DNA from: Enterovibrio norvegicus DSM 15893
GTDB taxonomy: Bacteria; Pseudomonadota; Gammaproteobacteria; Enterobacterales; Vibrionaceae
NCBI RefSeq assembly: GCF_900115495.1
Contig: NZ_FOWR01000021.1
Coordinates: 32,439 to 96,438 of the forward strand
Length of the DNA: 64,000 bases
Direction: 5' to 3'
Shown here: positions 37,207 through 47,851 of the stretch, piece by piece
How the letters are laid out: every line of letters begins with the position of its first letter
Position numbering within the stretch: the first letter of the stretch is position 1
Position numbers and translations under genes: made by a program
The notes under the pieces: model-generated
Told to the model about the DNA's origin: nothing
Databases searched by the model: none
What the model saw: the letters and a program-made list of their open reading frames with translations, nothing else

Positions 37207-38490
37207 TTAAAACGGCTGATTAATCATGACCCTGAACAAGCCTTCCTCACTGCCCCACGCCATTTCAGAACGCACAACAACACCTTCCACTTGGAATCGA
37301 ATAGCGCCGCCCGCACTCCATTTCATGTCGCTATGTAATTCTGCTAAATCATAAGAATCAGCAACCCGCCCCGCATCAACAAAGGCGACCCATTGCCACC
37401 ACGGCACATCGTACCAATTGAAAACAGGAACACTCCCTAGAGGCTGCCATTCAGGGATAACACGGTATTCAAGGCTATAACTCAATACAGAGCGGCCAAC
37501 AAAGCGCCCGGTTTGAAAGCTACGCAAACGATATAGCCCGCCAAGGCGAGCGCCAGCGAACTCTGGTGGACGTTCATAAACACGTTCACCATTCACGGTC
37601 ATGGTGTTATTCCAACTCGGGGTATCCGCGGTATACACATTGAGCGCGACCACCTGTTGCTTAGCTAATTCGTCCCAATCGCCAAGAGCATGGAACCAAC
37701 TTTGGCTTGCTTCCCACTTCCACCAGCTTGCTCGATCACTGGCACCCGGATCAGCCGTCACGATCAACTCGCTCACACTGCCTTTGGTGGGGTTATTTGC
37801 ATTGTCTCGGTTATCCCAACGGAAACGGGTTTCAAGCCCCCACACTTCTTCTGCCTTCGAGAAATCGCTAGAAATATTCGCTGCCCCGCCTGCCAGTTCA
37901 CGGGACTCATAAAACGGTCGAAGCTCAATAGACGATACGCCACTCTCCCATGGAGTATGACCATCTACCTGACGCTGAGGAAAGAGAGCTGCACGGATCG
38001 GCTGGGAAATGGCCGCGCCCATCGGCAAGATGTAGCGCATAGAAAGATGATGACGCGCGTCTCGGCTGTCTGCTTTTATGCTGTCAGACTTTACAGAGGT
38101 GTTGCTCGTAGCATCGCCAAGGAAGTAGTTGAATTGCTTATAGTCGGCTTCGTAGAACTGCCCACTAAAAAGCCAGCGGCTGTCTGCTGACAATGCGTAA
38201 TTATTCGCAGCCAGAAACGTCATCCAAGTATGTTTGCTGGTGCCAAGCCCCGCGGCAAACATCGACGCTTGCGGCTGCCCCGCCCCTTTCCAAAGCCCCG
38301 CCATGCCCGCAGAAAACCCCATCGCTTCGGTCGAAAAAGCGAATGGGACGATTTCTATATCAAGCGAGTTAGCGTCTGCAGTGATCGCTTGATTGGATGA
38401 CGAAACCGTTTCGTCATTGCTCGCACTGGCTGACAAGCATAAGAAAGCCGCAATCAAAGATGCGGCTAGTAGACATTGATGACTGTTCAA
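37207..38490 (-). CDS. BamA/TamA-family outer membrane protein
   Basis: A 427-residue protein with a Sec signal (LAASLIAAFLCLSASASN) and a C-terminal Omp85-type barrel. Family traits are RWDNRDNANNPTKGS, ARLGGLYRLRSFQTGRFVGR (the VRGY-like loop region), LSYSLEYRVI and the terminal Phe in RVMINQPF. No POTRA domains are evident, so it resembles the short barrel-only surface antigen proteins. The function is unknown; lipid or protein insertion is possible by family. Confidence 0.85.
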   Translation of the reverse strand: MNSHQCLLAASLIAAFLCLSASASNDETVSSSNQAITADANSLDIEIVPFAFSTEAMGFSAGMAGLWKGAGQPQASMFAAGLGTSKHTWMTFLAANNYALSADSRWLFSGQFYEADYKQFNYFLGDATSNTSVKSDSIKADSRDARHHLSMRYILPMGAAISQPIRAALFPQRQVDGHTPWESGVSSIELRPFYESRELAGGAANISSDFSKAEEVWGLETRFRWDNRDNANNPTKGSVSELIVTADPGASDRASWWKWEASQSWFHALGDWDELAKQQVVALNVYTADTPSWNNTMTVNGERVYERPPEFAGARLGGLYRLRSFQTGRFVGRSVLSYSLEYRVIPEWQPLGSVPVFNWYDVPWWQWVAFVDAGRVADSYDLAELHSDMKWSAGGAIRFQVEGVVVRSEMAWGSEEGLFRVMINQPF

Positions 38491-38508
38491 AATGACTCAC
38501 GAAAAGGA

Positions 38509-39585
38509 TTAGGTATAAACGAGATCAACTCTCGACGTAATGTTAGTCACAAGCTCATAGCCAATCGTCCCAACATGGTTCGCGATCTCTTCAACGGGGA
38601 GAATTTCGCCCCACAAGATCACTTCATCGCCTACGCAATCCTTCGCGTCTGGGCCTAAATCAATGGTCAACATGTCCATGGAAACACGTCCCACCAAGGG
38701 AACGCTGCGCCCGTTCACCATGACGGGTGTGCCATCTGGAGCAACGCGTGGATAGCCATCGCCATAACCAATAGCGACCACGCCAATGTTGGTGTCGCGA
38801 TCGGTTACCCAACGCGCACCATAACCCACAGGTTCGCCTTTTTTCGCCGTTCTCACTGCGATAAGGCTCGATGTCATGGTCATCACAGGTTTCAAACCCA
38901 GTTCTTTACCCGTGAGAGATGACACGGAAGACACGCCATAGAGGCTAATACCGGGTCTCACCCAATCAAGATGGCTGTCTGGCCAGAAGAAACAGCCTGA
39001 TGATGCGGCAAGAGAGCACTCTCCACCTTGCCCTTCAGTCACCGCTGTAAACATTGCGATTTGCGTATTCGTGACGGGGTTTTCAAGCTCATCGGCACAG
39101 CCAAAGTGGCTCATGAAATGTAGCGGCTTCGCGACGTTAGGACACGCGTTTAATCGCTCAATGAAATGAGAGACATCTTCCGAGCGAACACCTAGACGGT
39201 GCATGCCGGAATCTACCTTTAACCACACCGTCAATGGCGTCGTAAGCGTGGCGCGCTCAAGCGCGTCAAGCTGCTCAATGCAGTGCACTGCGGTGTGGAG
39301 CTGATGCTCAGCCAGCAGCGGCAGATCCTCAGCCGAGTAAAAGCCTTCAAGCAGCAAAATGGGCGTGTCGATACCGTTGGCACGAAGTGCGAGTGCTTCT
39401 TCAAGTCGCGCAACACCAAACCCATCTGCATGAGCCGCAAGCGTCTTTGCAACAGGCAGCAGACCATGACCATAACCATTGGCTTTGATCGCTGCCCACG
39501 CGCGGCTGTTGGGCGCTTTGGTACGCACAACATTTAGGTTATGCACCAAATTTTCCAGTTGAATATAGGCAGTTGCTGCTTTCAT
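38509..39585 (-). CDS. alr: Alanine racemase
   Basis: A PLP enzyme of 358 residues that makes D-alanine for peptidoglycan. The PLP lysine lies in AWAAIKANGYGHG (Lys near residue 34), and the catalytic Tyr in VGYGARWVTD. SGMHRLGV, WVRPGISLYGV and RVSMDMLTIDL are further family motifs. It is 13 bases downstream of dnaB on the same strand. Confidence 0.97.
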   Translation of the reverse strand: MKAATAYIQLENLVHNLNVVRTKAPNSRAWAAIKANGYGHGLLPVAKTLAAHADGFGVARLEEALALRANGIDTPILLLEGFYSAEDLPLLAEHQLHTAVHCIEQLDALERATLTTPLTVWLKVDSGMHRLGVRSEDVSHFIERLNACPNVAKPLHFMSHFGCADELENPVTNTQIAMFTAVTEGQGGECSLAASSGCFFWPDSHLDWVRPGISLYGVSSVSSLTGKELGLKPVMTMTSSLIAVRTAKKGEPVGYGARWVTDRDTNIGVVAIGYGDGYPRVAPDGTPVMVNGRSVPLVGRVSMDMLTIDLGPDAKDCVGDEVILWGEILPVEEIANHVGTIGYELVTNITSRVDLVYT

Positions 39586-39597
39586 GAAACCTCGCGG

Positions 39598-41007
39598 TTA
39601 CTCTTCGTCGAACGCAGGGCCTGCGTAATTATCAAAGCGTGAGAAGTGACCTTGGAAGGTCAGACGTACCGAGCCGATAGGACCGTTACGTTGCTTACCG
39701 ATAATGATTTCAGCAATGCCTTTGAGCGGGCTTTCAGGGTTATAAACCTCATCACGATAGATGAACATGATAAGGTCGGCATCCTGCTCGATTGCCCCAG
39801 ATTCACGCAAGTCGGAGTTGATAGGACGTTTATCAGCACGTTGCTCCAACGAGCGGTTAAGCTGCGACAGGGCGACAACGGGCACATTCAATTCTTTCGC
39901 CAGCGCCTTTAACGAGCGGCTGATTTCGGAGATTTCCAAGGTACGGTTATCTTGCAGACCCGGTACACGCATCAACTGAAGGTAATCGACCATGATCATA
40001 GATAGGCCGCCGTGGTCACGCGCAATACGGCGGGCACGAGAGCGAACATCTGTCGGTGTTAGGCCTGAGCTATCATCGATGTACATGTTCTTCTTCTGGG
40101 TTAACAACCCCATGGTAGAAGAGATACGCGCCCAGTCTTCATCATCCAACTGGCCGGTACGAATTTTGGTTTGGTCCACGCGCGAAAAGGACGCCAACAT
40201 ACGCATCATCAGCTGTTCCGCTGGCATCTCTAGGGAGAAGATAAGTACCGGCTTTTCCTGATCCATCGCGGCGTTTTCACACAAGTTCATCGCAAACGTG
40301 GTTTTACCCATGGATGGACGAGCCGCAACAATAATCAAGTCAGAACCTTGTAGACCCGCGGTTTTCTTATTCAGATCCGTGAAGCCCGTAGACACCCCTG
40401 TTACACCGTCTTGCGGTGTTTTTAGGAGGAGCTCGATACGCTCTAAGGTTTTCTCCAGAACATTTTCAACGTTCTGAGGGCCTTCACTTTCACTCGTACG
40501 CGCTTCGGCAATGGCAAACACTTTGCTCTCTGCCATGTCCAAAAGGTCTTCAGAAGTGCGCCCCTCAGGCTCATAGCCCGCATCGGCAATTTCATTCGCC
40601 ACGCTGATAAGGTTACGCACAACCGCACGTTCACGCACAATGTCGGCATAGGCCGTAATGTTCGCCGCACTTGGGGTGTTTTTAGCAAGCTCTGCTAAAT
40701 AAGCGAAGCCACCGACGTCATCAAGGTGACTGTTCTTTTCGAGGTGTTGCGATAGGGTAATAAGGTCAAGCGGGTTACCGCTATCAAGCAATTGCTTGGT
40801 GCTTTCAAAAATCATACGGTGCGGTCGGCTATAAAAGTCCGATGCCACCACTCTTTCAGCCACGCTGTCCCAGCGTTCGTTATCCAGCATTAAGCCGCCC
40901 AATACCGACTGTTCCGCTTCCAAGGAATGCGGTGGCACTTTCAGTGCATCAACCTGACGGTCTTTGGGTTTGTTGGAGTTAAATTGCTTGCTGCGTTGCT
41001 CTGCCAT
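39598..41007 (-). CDS. dnaB: Replicative DNA helicase
   Basis: DnaB unwinds DNA at the replication fork. The ATG at 41007 (MAEQRSKQFNSNKPKD) has AAGG upstream and gives 469 residues, as in E. coli; an in-frame extension to 41163 is not family sequence. The N-terminal domain has SLEAEQSVLGGLMLDN, the RecA-like core has the Walker A ARPSMGKTTFAMN, and SQLNRSLEQRADKRP and LRESGAIEQDADLI follow. No intein is present. Confidence 0.98.
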   Translation of the reverse strand: MAEQRSKQFNSNKPKDRQVDALKVPPHSLEAEQSVLGGLMLDNERWDSVAERVVASDFYSRPHRMIFESTKQLLDSGNPLDLITLSQHLEKNSHLDDVGGFAYLAELAKNTPSAANITAYADIVRERAVVRNLISVANEIADAGYEPEGRTSEDLLDMAESKVFAIAEARTSESEGPQNVENVLEKTLERIELLLKTPQDGVTGVSTGFTDLNKKTAGLQGSDLIIVAARPSMGKTTFAMNLCENAAMDQEKPVLIFSLEMPAEQLMMRMLASFSRVDQTKIRTGQLDDEDWARISSTMGLLTQKKNMYIDDSSGLTPTDVRSRARRIARDHGGLSMIMVDYLQLMRVPGLQDNRTLEISEISRSLKALAKELNVPVVALSQLNRSLEQRADKRPINSDLRESGAIEQDADLIMFIYRDEVYNPESPLKGIAEIIIGKQRNGPIGSVRLTFQGHFSRFDNYAGPAFDEE

Positions 41008-41203
41008 ATCACTCGTTACCTTATCATTGCGCCCGTCATTATATACCCAAACAACACGAAGATGCTCGGGTATAACCCCAATCAGAAAAGGAATCCCCCC
41101 CTGAGCAGAAGCTGACGCAATGATGAAATAAATTCCTGCCAATTTAACATCTTGCTGACGCATATTTGGCAGTTTCCGTTAAAATGTTTTTCCGATCTTA
41201 GTA

Positions 41204-41962
41204 ATGGTAAACCATATGGCCTCAGCGCTGTTGAAACCGTCTTTTTTTTGTCTGGTAGCACTTCCCTTTAGTGCATGGGCCGATGACGTGCCCCCACCTT
41301 GGCAATCTGAAGTCGAACTCGGTTTACAAGCCCTCTCCGGCAACTCTGACTCGATCACACTGAACACCCGTTTAGGGATGAGCTACACCAGCGGACCCTA
41401 CCGCCACACCTCAGAAGCTAAGTTCTTGCTGGTCGAAAAAGATGGCGAAGAAGACAAGCGCAAAGGGGAAATGGAAAGTCAGGCCAACTACAAATTTGAC
41501 CCCTCTCGATATGTGCTCGCCAACATCACCTACACCAATGATAAGTATGGCCCTTATTTCGACGATTTTACCTTCGCGACAGGTTTAGGTTACCAAGCGA
41601 TTTGGCGTGAAGACATGACCTTATTGCTAGAAGTCGGCCCGGGTTATCGTTACCAAAAACCCAACCTTGATGAGATTGATGATGACGATCTGATCCTGCC
41701 GCACAACGTGAAAGAGTTCATCGTCAGGGGACAAGCAGAGTTAATGTGGCAAATGACCAAAACTGCCGAACTCCAAGGTCGCTTAACCACCATCAGTGGA
41801 CCAAGTAACACCAGTTTTGAAGCCCGTCTGTCGGTGCAAACCAGTTTGATTGATGACTTGGCGATCAAAATCTCCACCACGCAAAAATACATTAACGACG
41901 TCCCACCAGGGCTCAGTAACCTGGATTCGATTTTTACCGTGAATATGGTTTATAAGTTTTAG
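41204..41962 (+). CDS. DUF481 outer membrane protein, YdiY-like
   Basis: A 252-residue predicted barrel with a signal peptide ending in SAWA. DUF481 features are ELGLQALSGNSDSITLNTRL, EAKFLLVEKDGEEDKRKGE and GLGYQAIWREDMTLLLEVGP, and the C-terminus ends VYKF. A second Met at 41216 is an alternative start. It diverges from dnaB. The function is unknown; YdiY of E. coli is an outer-membrane protein. Confidence 0.87.
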   Translation: MVNHMASALLKPSFFCLVALPFSAWADDVPPPWQSEVELGLQALSGNSDSITLNTRLGMSYTSGPYRHTSEAKFLLVEKDGEEDKRKGEMESQANYKFDPSRYVLANITYTNDKYGPYFDDFTFATGLGYQAIWREDMTLLLEVGPGYRYQKPNLDEIDDDDLILPHNVKEFIVRGQAELMWQMTKTAELQGRLTTISGPSNTSFEARLSVQTSLIDDLAIKISTTQKYINDVPPGLSNLDSIFTVNMVYKF

Positions 41963-41970
41963 GCAAGGTT

Positions 41971-42020
41971 TGAGATTTGAGATTTGAGATTTGAGATTTG
42001 AGATTTGAGATTTGAGATTT
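41971..42020. repeat. Heptamer tandem repeat TGAGATT
   Basis: Seven consecutive copies of the 7-base unit TGAGATT lie just past the stop codon of the DUF481 gene and 100 bases from the terminator of the rplI operon. The unit is related to the GAGATAC repeat at 19320. Confidence 0.92.
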
Positions 42021-42120
42021 GGCAGAATAGAAATCAATGCGTAGCAACATCAAGTCATCGGTTTTCGCTTTTGCACTTTCTCGCCACTCGAAACTGCTCT
42101 TATCTCGTTTCTTAGGTACA

Positions 42121-42148
42121 AAAAAACCGGCCCTGAGGCCGGTTTTTT
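42121..42148 (-). terminator. Intrinsic terminator of the rpsF-rplI operon
   Basis: A 12-base-pair stem (AAAAAACCGGCC and GGCCGGTTTTTT) with a CTGA loop, 22 bases after the rplI stop. Confidence 0.88.
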
Positions 42149-42169
42149 CAAAGCTTACGTGTGTCTGAA

Positions 42170-42619
42170 TTACTCAGCAACAACGCTTACTTTAACGGTA
42201 GCAAATACTTCAGAGTGCAGTTGCAGACTGATTTCGTATTCGCCAACGTTACGTAGTGCACCTTCTGGCAGGCGAACTTCGCTCTTCGTTACTTTAACAC
42301 CAGCTGCAGAAACTGCATCTGCGATGTCACGAGTACCGATAGAACCGAATAGTTTACCTTCGTCACCAGCTTTAGACGCGATAACAACCGCTTCTAGAGC
42401 TTCAACTTGCTCAGCGCGAGCACCAGCAGCAGCTAGAGTCTCAGCAACTTTTGCTTCAAGCTCAGCACGACGAGCTTCGAAATGCTCAACGTTTGCTTTA
42501 GTTGCCATAACAGCCTTACCTTGTGGGATAAGGAAGTTACGAGCGTAGCCAGACTTAACTGCTACTTGATCACCTAGTGAACCCAGGTTACCGATTTTAT
42601 CAAGCAGAATAACTTGCAT
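42170..42619 (-). CDS. rplI: 50S ribosomal protein L9
   Basis: L9, 149 residues, binds 23S rRNA at the base of the L1 stalk. It begins [19 protein letters not shown] with the family signature [20 protein letters not shown] and a long helix. It is the last gene of rpsF-priB-rpsR-rplI. Confidence 0.98.
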   Translation of the reverse strand: MQVILLDKIGNLGSLGDQVAVKSGYARNFLIPQGKAVMATKANVEHFEARRAELEAKVAETLAAAGARAEQVEALEAVVIASKAGDEGKLFGSIGTRDIADAVSAAGVKVTKSEVRLPEGALRNVGEYEISLQLHSEVFATVKVSVVAE

Positions 42620-42650
42620 TATCTAATCCTCTTAAAATTGGCAGTGCCGA

Positions 42651-42893
<243 letters not shown>

Positions 42894-43196
42894 CTAAATA
42901 TCTATAATTTCATCGGCATGTAACACTAATTTACCTTGGCCGTTACGGCTGGTTTGGTAAGCGAGAAACCCGCCGACCTTAATGTGACTGCCTAAAGCTA
43001 AATGCTGAGTTTGGTATTGCGACCCCTGCCCGCTAATGACTACCGGTAAACGGCAATACACCTGCCTTTGCAGTGCAGCTTCCTGTTGTTCCGAACGGTG
43101 CTCTATCACAAAGTGACAATGCTGTATGCCGGCAGGACTCTGCTTTCGAATCGGGCCTTGAGCGATAACGCCTGCAAGCTCAATCCGATTGGTCAT
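42894..43196 (-). CDS. priB: Primosomal replication protein PriB
   Basis: PriB, 100 residues, is a single-strand DNA-binding OB-fold protein that helps PriA restart stalled forks. It begins MTNRIELAGVIAQGPIRKQS and has the segment GIQHCHFVIEHRSEQQEA. It lies in the ribosomal operon between rpsF and rpsR, as in other gammaproteobacteria. The ATG at 43196 is favoured over the TTG just upstream. Confidence 0.95.
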   Translation of the reverse strand: MTNRIELAGVIAQGPIRKQSPAGIQHCHFVIEHRSEQQEAALQRQVYCRLPVVISGQGSQYQTQHLALGSHIKVGGFLAYQTSRNGQGKLVLHADEIIDI

Positions 43197-43205
43197 CAAA
43201 TCAAA

Positions 43206-43592
43206 TTACTCTGCTGCTGCTTCGTCTTCAGATTGTGCTTCTGCACGTTCTTCACGACGAGGTGCGCGCTCTTCTTTAGCCTTCATCATTACAGATGGCT
43301 CAGTGATAGCGCCTTTGGTACGCATGACCATGTTACGGATCACAGCGTCGTTGAAGCGGAAAGCGGTTTCCAGCTCATCAACTACTGCTTGGTCAGCTTC
43401 AACGTTCATAAGAACGTAGTGAGCTTTGTGCAGTTTGTTGATTGGGTAAGCCAGTTGACGACGACCCCAGTCTTCTAGACGGTGGATCTGACCACCTGAC
43501 TCTTTGATAGAACCAGTGTAACGCTCGATCATGCCAGCAACTTGCTCGCTTTGATCAGGGTGCACCATGAATACGATTTCGTAATGACGCAT
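43206..43592 (-). CDS. rpsF: 30S ribosomal protein S6
   Basis: S6, 128 residues, begins [18 protein letters not shown] and has the family core [20 protein letters not shown]. The C-terminal tail is acidic (EDEAAAE) and may be glutamylated by RimK as in E. coli. AAGGAG precedes the start. A leader structure that could bind the S6:S18 complex lies upstream. Confidence 0.98.
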   Translation of the reverse strand: MRHYEIVFMVHPDQSEQVAGMIERYTGSIKESGGQIHRLEDWGRRQLAYPINKLHKAHYVLMNVEADQAVVDELETAFRFNDAVIRNMVMRTKGAITEPSVMMKAKEERAPRREERAEAQSEDEAAAE

Positions 43593-43616
43593 AGGTTGCT
43601 CCTTACGGATTATTCA

Positions 43617-43650
43617 GCTTCCGGTGTTGGCCCAGTCGTCCAAAGGAAGC
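43617..43650 (-). ncRNA. S6:S18-binding leader element of rpsF
   Basis: On the minus strand GCTTCC and GGAAGC form an outer stem, TTGG and CCAA an inner one, and the bulge between CCAA and GGAAGC contains CACC next to the G of the outer stem, giving a CCG trinucleotide. This matches what is known of the S6:S18 autoregulatory motif in rpsF leaders, which mimics the 16S rRNA site. It ends 25 bases before the rpsF start. Confidence 0.65.
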
Positions 43651-43725
43651 AAGGAACGAAAGTAAAAGACTGGGAATTTGGAGGCAGGATAGTACAGAAT
43701 TGCATCGTTAATAGCAACAAAAAGC

Positions 43726-43759
43726 ACAGCGCCCGACAAAATTAATTGCCGGGCGCTGT
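43726..43759 (-). terminator. Intrinsic terminator after rlmB
   Basis: ACAGCGCCCG and CGGGCGCTGT pair over ten bases around a 14-base loop, followed on the minus strand by GCTTTTTG. It lies 28 bases past the rlmB stop. Confidence 0.82.
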
Positions 43760-43787
43760 AGGTAGTTTATTTTATTACTTTCGACGC

Positions 43788-44525
43788 TTAACCGCGACGC
43801 TGACGCACTGCTTCAAACAAGCAGATACCGCTTGCGACAGACACGTTCAGACTCGACACGCTGCCAGCCATTGGAATGCTGATCAGTTCGTCACAGGTTT
43901 CACGCGTTAGGCGGCGCATACCGTCGCCTTCTGCACCCATGACGATCGCCAGTGGACCTGTCATTTTGCTTTGGTAAATGTCATGCGTAGCTTCGCCTGC
44001 CGTGCCTACAAACCAAACGCCTTTCTCTTGCAGTGCACGCATGGTGCGCGCAAGGTTGGTCACACGAACCAATGGCACAATTTCAGCCGCGCCCACAGCC
44101 ACTTTACGCACGGTTGCACTCAGTGGTGCTGAACGGTCTTTAGGAACGATAATCGCACACGCACCTGCTGCATCTGCGTTACGCAGACAAGCACCTAGGT
44201 TATGTGGATCAGTTACGCCATCCAGTACCAACAGTAATGGGGTCTCTTTGCCTTCTAGAATCGCATCAAGGTCATTTTCGTTGTACTGACGACCTTGCTT
44301 AACACGTGCAATCAATCCCTGATGCGACGCGCCATCAGCTTTATCATCCAACGCCTTGCGTCCCATTTCTTGTGTGGTGATGCCAAGCTCAGCCAATTCC
44401 TTCAGCACGGGCAGTAAACGATCGTCTTCACGACCTTTTAGAACATAAACTTCGATAAAGCGTGCAGGATCAGATGCCAACACGGCTTTGACGGCATGAA
44501 TGCCATAAATCATTTCATTGCTCAT
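43788..44525 (-). CDS. rlmB: 23S rRNA (guanosine-2'-O-)-methyltransferase RlmB
   Basis: RlmB, 245 residues, methylates G2251 of 23S rRNA with S-adenosylmethionine and has a SPOUT knot. Motifs are [35 protein letters not shown] and [18 protein letters not shown]. It follows rnr by 12 bases on the same strand. Confidence 0.97.
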   Translation of the reverse strand: MSNEMIYGIHAVKAVLASDPARFIEVYVLKGREDDRLLPVLKELAELGITTQEMGRKALDDKADGASHQGLIARVKQGRQYNENDLDAILEGKETPLLLVLDGVTDPHNLGACLRNADAAGACAIIVPKDRSAPLSATVRKVAVGAAEIVPLVRVTNLARTMRALQEKGVWFVGTAGEATHDIYQSKMTGPLAIVMGAEGDGMRRLTRETCDELISIPMAGSVSSLNVSVASGICLFEAVRQRRG

Positions 44526-44537
44526 GAGTTACTTCTT

Positions 44538-47099
44538 TTAATTGCCGGCTTTCGCAGGTTTGCTTCGTTGCGCTTTTTTCTTGCGCGCCTTCTGAGTCTT
44601 GCTCTTTTTCTTCGCTGGAGCGCCGTCAGTGGGTTTATCTGCGGAAGGGCCATTATTCACAGATGAACCTTTATTCGCAGATGGACCTTTGCGATGTGGT
44701 TTTCCTTTTCTCTTTCCTTTGCCGTCAGACGCTTTGTCGTCGCCTGCGGCTTTAGGAATAGATCCACGTTTTAGTTGCTGACGGACAGACCCGCGCTCTT
44801 TGCCTGACTCAGGTTTTTTACCTGACTCGGCACGGCCTTTCTTGGCATTGTTGCGCGCTGTTTTACCGGCACCACGCGGTTTGCGCGTTGTACCTTCCAG
44901 TTCGAAGTCGATCATCCTTTCATCAAGGTTGACGGATAATACTTTGACCGAGACCTGATCGCCAAGTTGGAAAACACGACCAGAGCTTTCGCCCACGAGC
45001 TTTTGGCCCACCATGTCGTAGTTATAGTAGTCATTGTCTAGGTTCGAAATATGGACAAGGCCATCAATGTGAAGCTCATTCAAGCGCACAAAGAAACCGA
45101 ATCCCGTTACGTTTGCGATGGTGCCCTCAAGGGTATCGCCAACGTGGTCTTGCATGTACTCACACTTTAGCCAATCCGACACGTCACGCGTTGCATCATC
45201 AGCACGACGTTCTGTCATCGAGCACTGCTCGCCCATCACATCCATGTCATCGAATGAATAATGGAAGCCACCGGTTGGTGTCCAGCGATCGGTGTTGCGG
45301 CCTTCTTGCTTGGCAACAAGGTATTTAATCGCGCGGTGCAACAGCAAATCAGGGTAACGACGAATTGGCGAGGTGAAGTGTGCATACTGCTTCAACGCCA
45401 AACCAAAGTGACCTTGGTTGTCCGCTTGATATACCGCCTGCTTCATTGAACGAAGCAGCATGGTTTGGATCAATTCGCGATCTGGGCGACTTTGAATTAA
45501 GTGTGCCAGTTGCGCGTAGTCTGTTGGTGATGGTGACAAACCACCATTGAGTGACAGACCCATTTCACCCAAGAAGTCTTTAAAGCCAGTAAGACGCTCT
45601 TCACCAGGTGCTTCGTGCACACGATAAAGCGCAGCTTCTTTATGTTTTTCAACAAAACGTGCAGATGCGACGTTAGCCAAAATCATACATTCTTCGATGA
45701 TCTTGTGCGCATCGTTACGTTCTACAGGGACGATACGCTCAATTTTGCGCATCGCATTGAAAATGAACTTGGTTTCTACGGTTTCAAATTCAATCGCACC
45801 ACGTTGCTCGCGCGCACCTTTCAGCACTTTGAACATTTTGTTCAATTCTTCGAGATGCGGCACCAACGGTGCGTAGCGATCGCGAAGTTCTTCATCGCCA
45901 TCCAGCATCTGCGCCACTTTGGTGTACGTCAGACGCGCATGCGAGTTCATCACAGCTTCATAGTGCTTGTAGCCTGAAAGGTTGCCTGACTCAGAGATGG
46001 TCATTTCACAAACCATACACAGACGATCGACCTGCGGGTTCAAAGAACACAAACCGTTAGACAGCACCTCAGGCAGCATTGGAATAACTTGCGACGGGAA
46101 GTACACCGAGTTACCACGGTTGATGGCTTCTTTGTCTAGCGCTGAATCTGGACGCACGTAGTAGCTGACATCTGCGATGGCAACCCATAGACGCCAACCA
46201 CCTGATTTTTTCTTCTCACAATAGACGGCATCATCAAAGTCACGTGCGTCTTCACCATCGATGGTCACCAATGGCAATTCACGTAAATCTACGCGGCCGA
46301 CTTTCGCCTCTTCAGGCACTTCTTCCGTCAGACCTTTGATCTGCTTTTCAACGTCTTTTGGCCACACGTTGGGAATGTCATGGCTACGCAGCGCAATTTC
46401 AATTTCCATACCCGGTGCCATGTTCTCACCAAGTACTTCTACGATACGACCCACTGCTCCTTGCTGGCGTGTTGCGCGTTGGAAGACTTCCACCACCACA
46501 ACATTGCCCATGCGAGCACCTTTGCGATCCTCTTTAGGAATAATGATGTCTTGGCTTAAACGTGAGTCATCAGGCACCACGTAGGCGTTGCCATCTTCCA
46601 AGAAGAAACGACCAACAATTTGGCCTTTGCGTTCTTCAAGTACACGCACAACACGTGCTTCTTTACGGCCACGCTTATCGGTACCTGCAGGCTGTGCAAG
46701 AATGAAGTCGCCATGCATCACGCTTTTCATCTGGTGGTGCGGCAATAGCCAATCTTCGCGGTTGCCTTTCCCTTCTGGGCGTAAGAAACCAAAACCATCA
46801 CGGTGGCCGATCACTGTGCCTTTCACCAAATCCAGTCGTTCTGGTAAGGCGTAGCACTGGCGACGGGTAAAGATAAGCTGCCCATCACGCTCCATGGCGC
46901 GAAGACGGCGACGTAGACCTTCATACTCTTCGTCTGATTTTAAGCCCAACACGTCAAAAAGCTGGTCGCGATTGACCGGTGTGCTGAACCCTTTAATAAC
47001 TTCTAGTAGGTGCTCGCGGCTTGGTACCGGATTGTCATATTTTTCTGCTTCACGAACCAAATGCGGATCGTTGCCATGTAGGTTTTTGTCCTGAGACAT
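44538..47099 (-). CDS. rnr: Ribonuclease R
   Basis: RNase R, 853 residues, is a 3'-5' exoribonuclease that degrades structured RNA. In order: an N-terminal helix-turn-helix, two cold-shock domains ([17 protein letters not shown]), the RNB catalytic domain with [11 protein letters not shown] (catalytic Asp residues), an S1 domain ([20 protein letters not shown]) and a Lys-rich C-terminal tail typical of the enzyme. The Lys-, Ser- and Gly-rich tail of about 120 residues is long. The gene lies between nsrR and rlmB. Confidence 0.97.
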   Translation of the reverse strand: MSQDKNLHGNDPHLVREAEKYDNPVPSREHLLEVIKGFSTPVNRDQLFDVLGLKSDEEYEGLRRRLRAMERDGQLIFTRRQCYALPERLDLVKGTVIGHRDGFGFLRPEGKGNREDWLLPHHQMKSVMHGDFILAQPAGTDKRGRKEARVVRVLEERKGQIVGRFFLEDGNAYVVPDDSRLSQDIIIPKEDRKGARMGNVVVVEVFQRATRQQGAVGRIVEVLGENMAPGMEIEIALRSHDIPNVWPKDVEKQIKGLTEEVPEEAKVGRVDLRELPLVTIDGEDARDFDDAVYCEKKKSGGWRLWVAIADVSYYVRPDSALDKEAINRGNSVYFPSQVIPMLPEVLSNGLCSLNPQVDRLCMVCEMTISESGNLSGYKHYEAVMNSHARLTYTKVAQMLDGDEELRDRYAPLVPHLEELNKMFKVLKGAREQRGAIEFETVETKFIFNAMRKIERIVPVERNDAHKIIEECMILANVASARFVEKHKEAALYRVHEAPGEERLTGFKDFLGEMGLSLNGGLSPSPTDYAQLAHLIQSRPDRELIQTMLLRSMKQAVYQADNQGHFGLALKQYAHFTSPIRRYPDLLLHRAIKYLVAKQEGRNTDRWTPTGGFHYSFDDMDVMGEQCSMTERRADDATRDVSDWLKCEYMQDHVGDTLEGTIANVTGFGFFVRLNELHIDGLVHISNLDNDYYNYDMVGQKLVGESSGRVFQLGDQVSVKVLSVNLDERMIDFELEGTTRKPRGAGKTARNNAKKGRAESGKKPESGKERGSVRQQLKRGSIPKAAGDDKASDGKGKRKGKPHRKGPSANKGSSVNNGPSADKPTDGAPAKKKSKTQKARKKKAQRSKPAKAGN

Positions 47100-47211
47100 A
47101 TAGGATTCCCGTTAGCGACACTTGTTTTCAAGTATATCGCTTAAAATAAAAGAAAATGGGTGCCCAGCAGAATTGCCACAAAAAAATGACGACAAGTTAC
47201 TAAAACGCTTG

Positions 47212-47646
47212 TTAAGCCGGGCGAACAGGGATAAGAAGGCGGTGTAGGCTGTTATTTCCTGCCACCAAATCGTGAAGTGTGTGGTTGTCCATTTCTGCAA
47301 GAAATGCCTGCATCGCATTCGCGAGTGCATCTTTTAGACGACAAGCGGGGGTGATATGACAGTTGTCTTCACCACAATTGACAAGATGCAGAGGTTCGAG
47401 CGCTCTGATCACTTCGCCAATGACAATTGATGCTGCTGGTTTGCCTAATCGTATCCCGCCATTTTTTCCACGGACGGCTTCTACGTAGCCTGCCTGACTC
47501 ATACGGTGGATGATTTTCACCATATGATTTCGAGACACCCCATATTTTTCTGTGACCACTGTAATACTGGTCAACTCTCCGGGCGGCAGCATAGCCAGAT
47601 ACATGAGAGCCCTTAGGCCAAAGTCTGTAAAACTGGTTAATTGCAC
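47212..47646 (-). CDS. nsrR: Nitric oxide-sensing repressor NsrR
   Basis: NsrR, 144 residues, is an Rrf2-family repressor whose iron-sulfur cluster senses nitric oxide. I chose the GTG at 47646 (start of [17 protein letters not shown]), with GGAGG upstream. The winged helix has [20 protein letters not shown], and three cluster Cys residues occur in [15 protein letters not shown]. It diverges from hmp, whose promoter carries two predicted NsrR sites. Confidence 0.95.
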   Translation of the reverse strand: MQLTSFTDFGLRALMYLAMLPPGELTSITVVTEKYGVSRNHMVKIIHRMSQAGYVEAVRGKNGGIRLGKPAASIVIGEVIRALEPLHLVNCGEDNCHITPACRLKDALANAMQAFLAEMDNHTLHDLVAGNNSLHRLLIPVRPA

Positions 47647-47787
47647 GTTTTCAAATCTCCTCCGGCGCATTGTACCCTGAACTGATGTAAAAGGCGCGTT
47701 TCGTCACTGTTTCTTTTTTCTCCAACTTTCTCAGCATTGATCATCTTTGCCTTTCTTCAAAAGAAAAGATCACTTTTAGTTGATCTA

Positions 47788-47810
47788 AACATACATTTTA
47801 GATACAACTT
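47788..47810. promoter_or_regulatory. Predicted NsrR operator 1 of hmp
   Basis: A 23-base site with arms AACATACATTT and AGATACAACTT around a central T. It fits the gammaproteobacterial NsrR pattern (AAGATGCATTT, one base, AAATGCATCTT), though less closely than site 2, and precedes the hmp start by 42 bases. Confidence 0.6.
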
Positions 47811-47812
47811 AT

Positions 47813-47835
47813 AACATGCATTTCAGATGTAACTT
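47813..47835. promoter_or_regulatory. Predicted NsrR operator 2 of hmp
   Basis: Arms AACATGCATTT and AGATGTAACTT flank a central C. It is a better match to the NsrR pattern and lies 25 bases from site 1, so dimers could bind cooperatively. It is 16 bases before the hmp start codon. Confidence 0.7.
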
Positions 47836-47851
47836 TAAAGAAGAGACGAAT

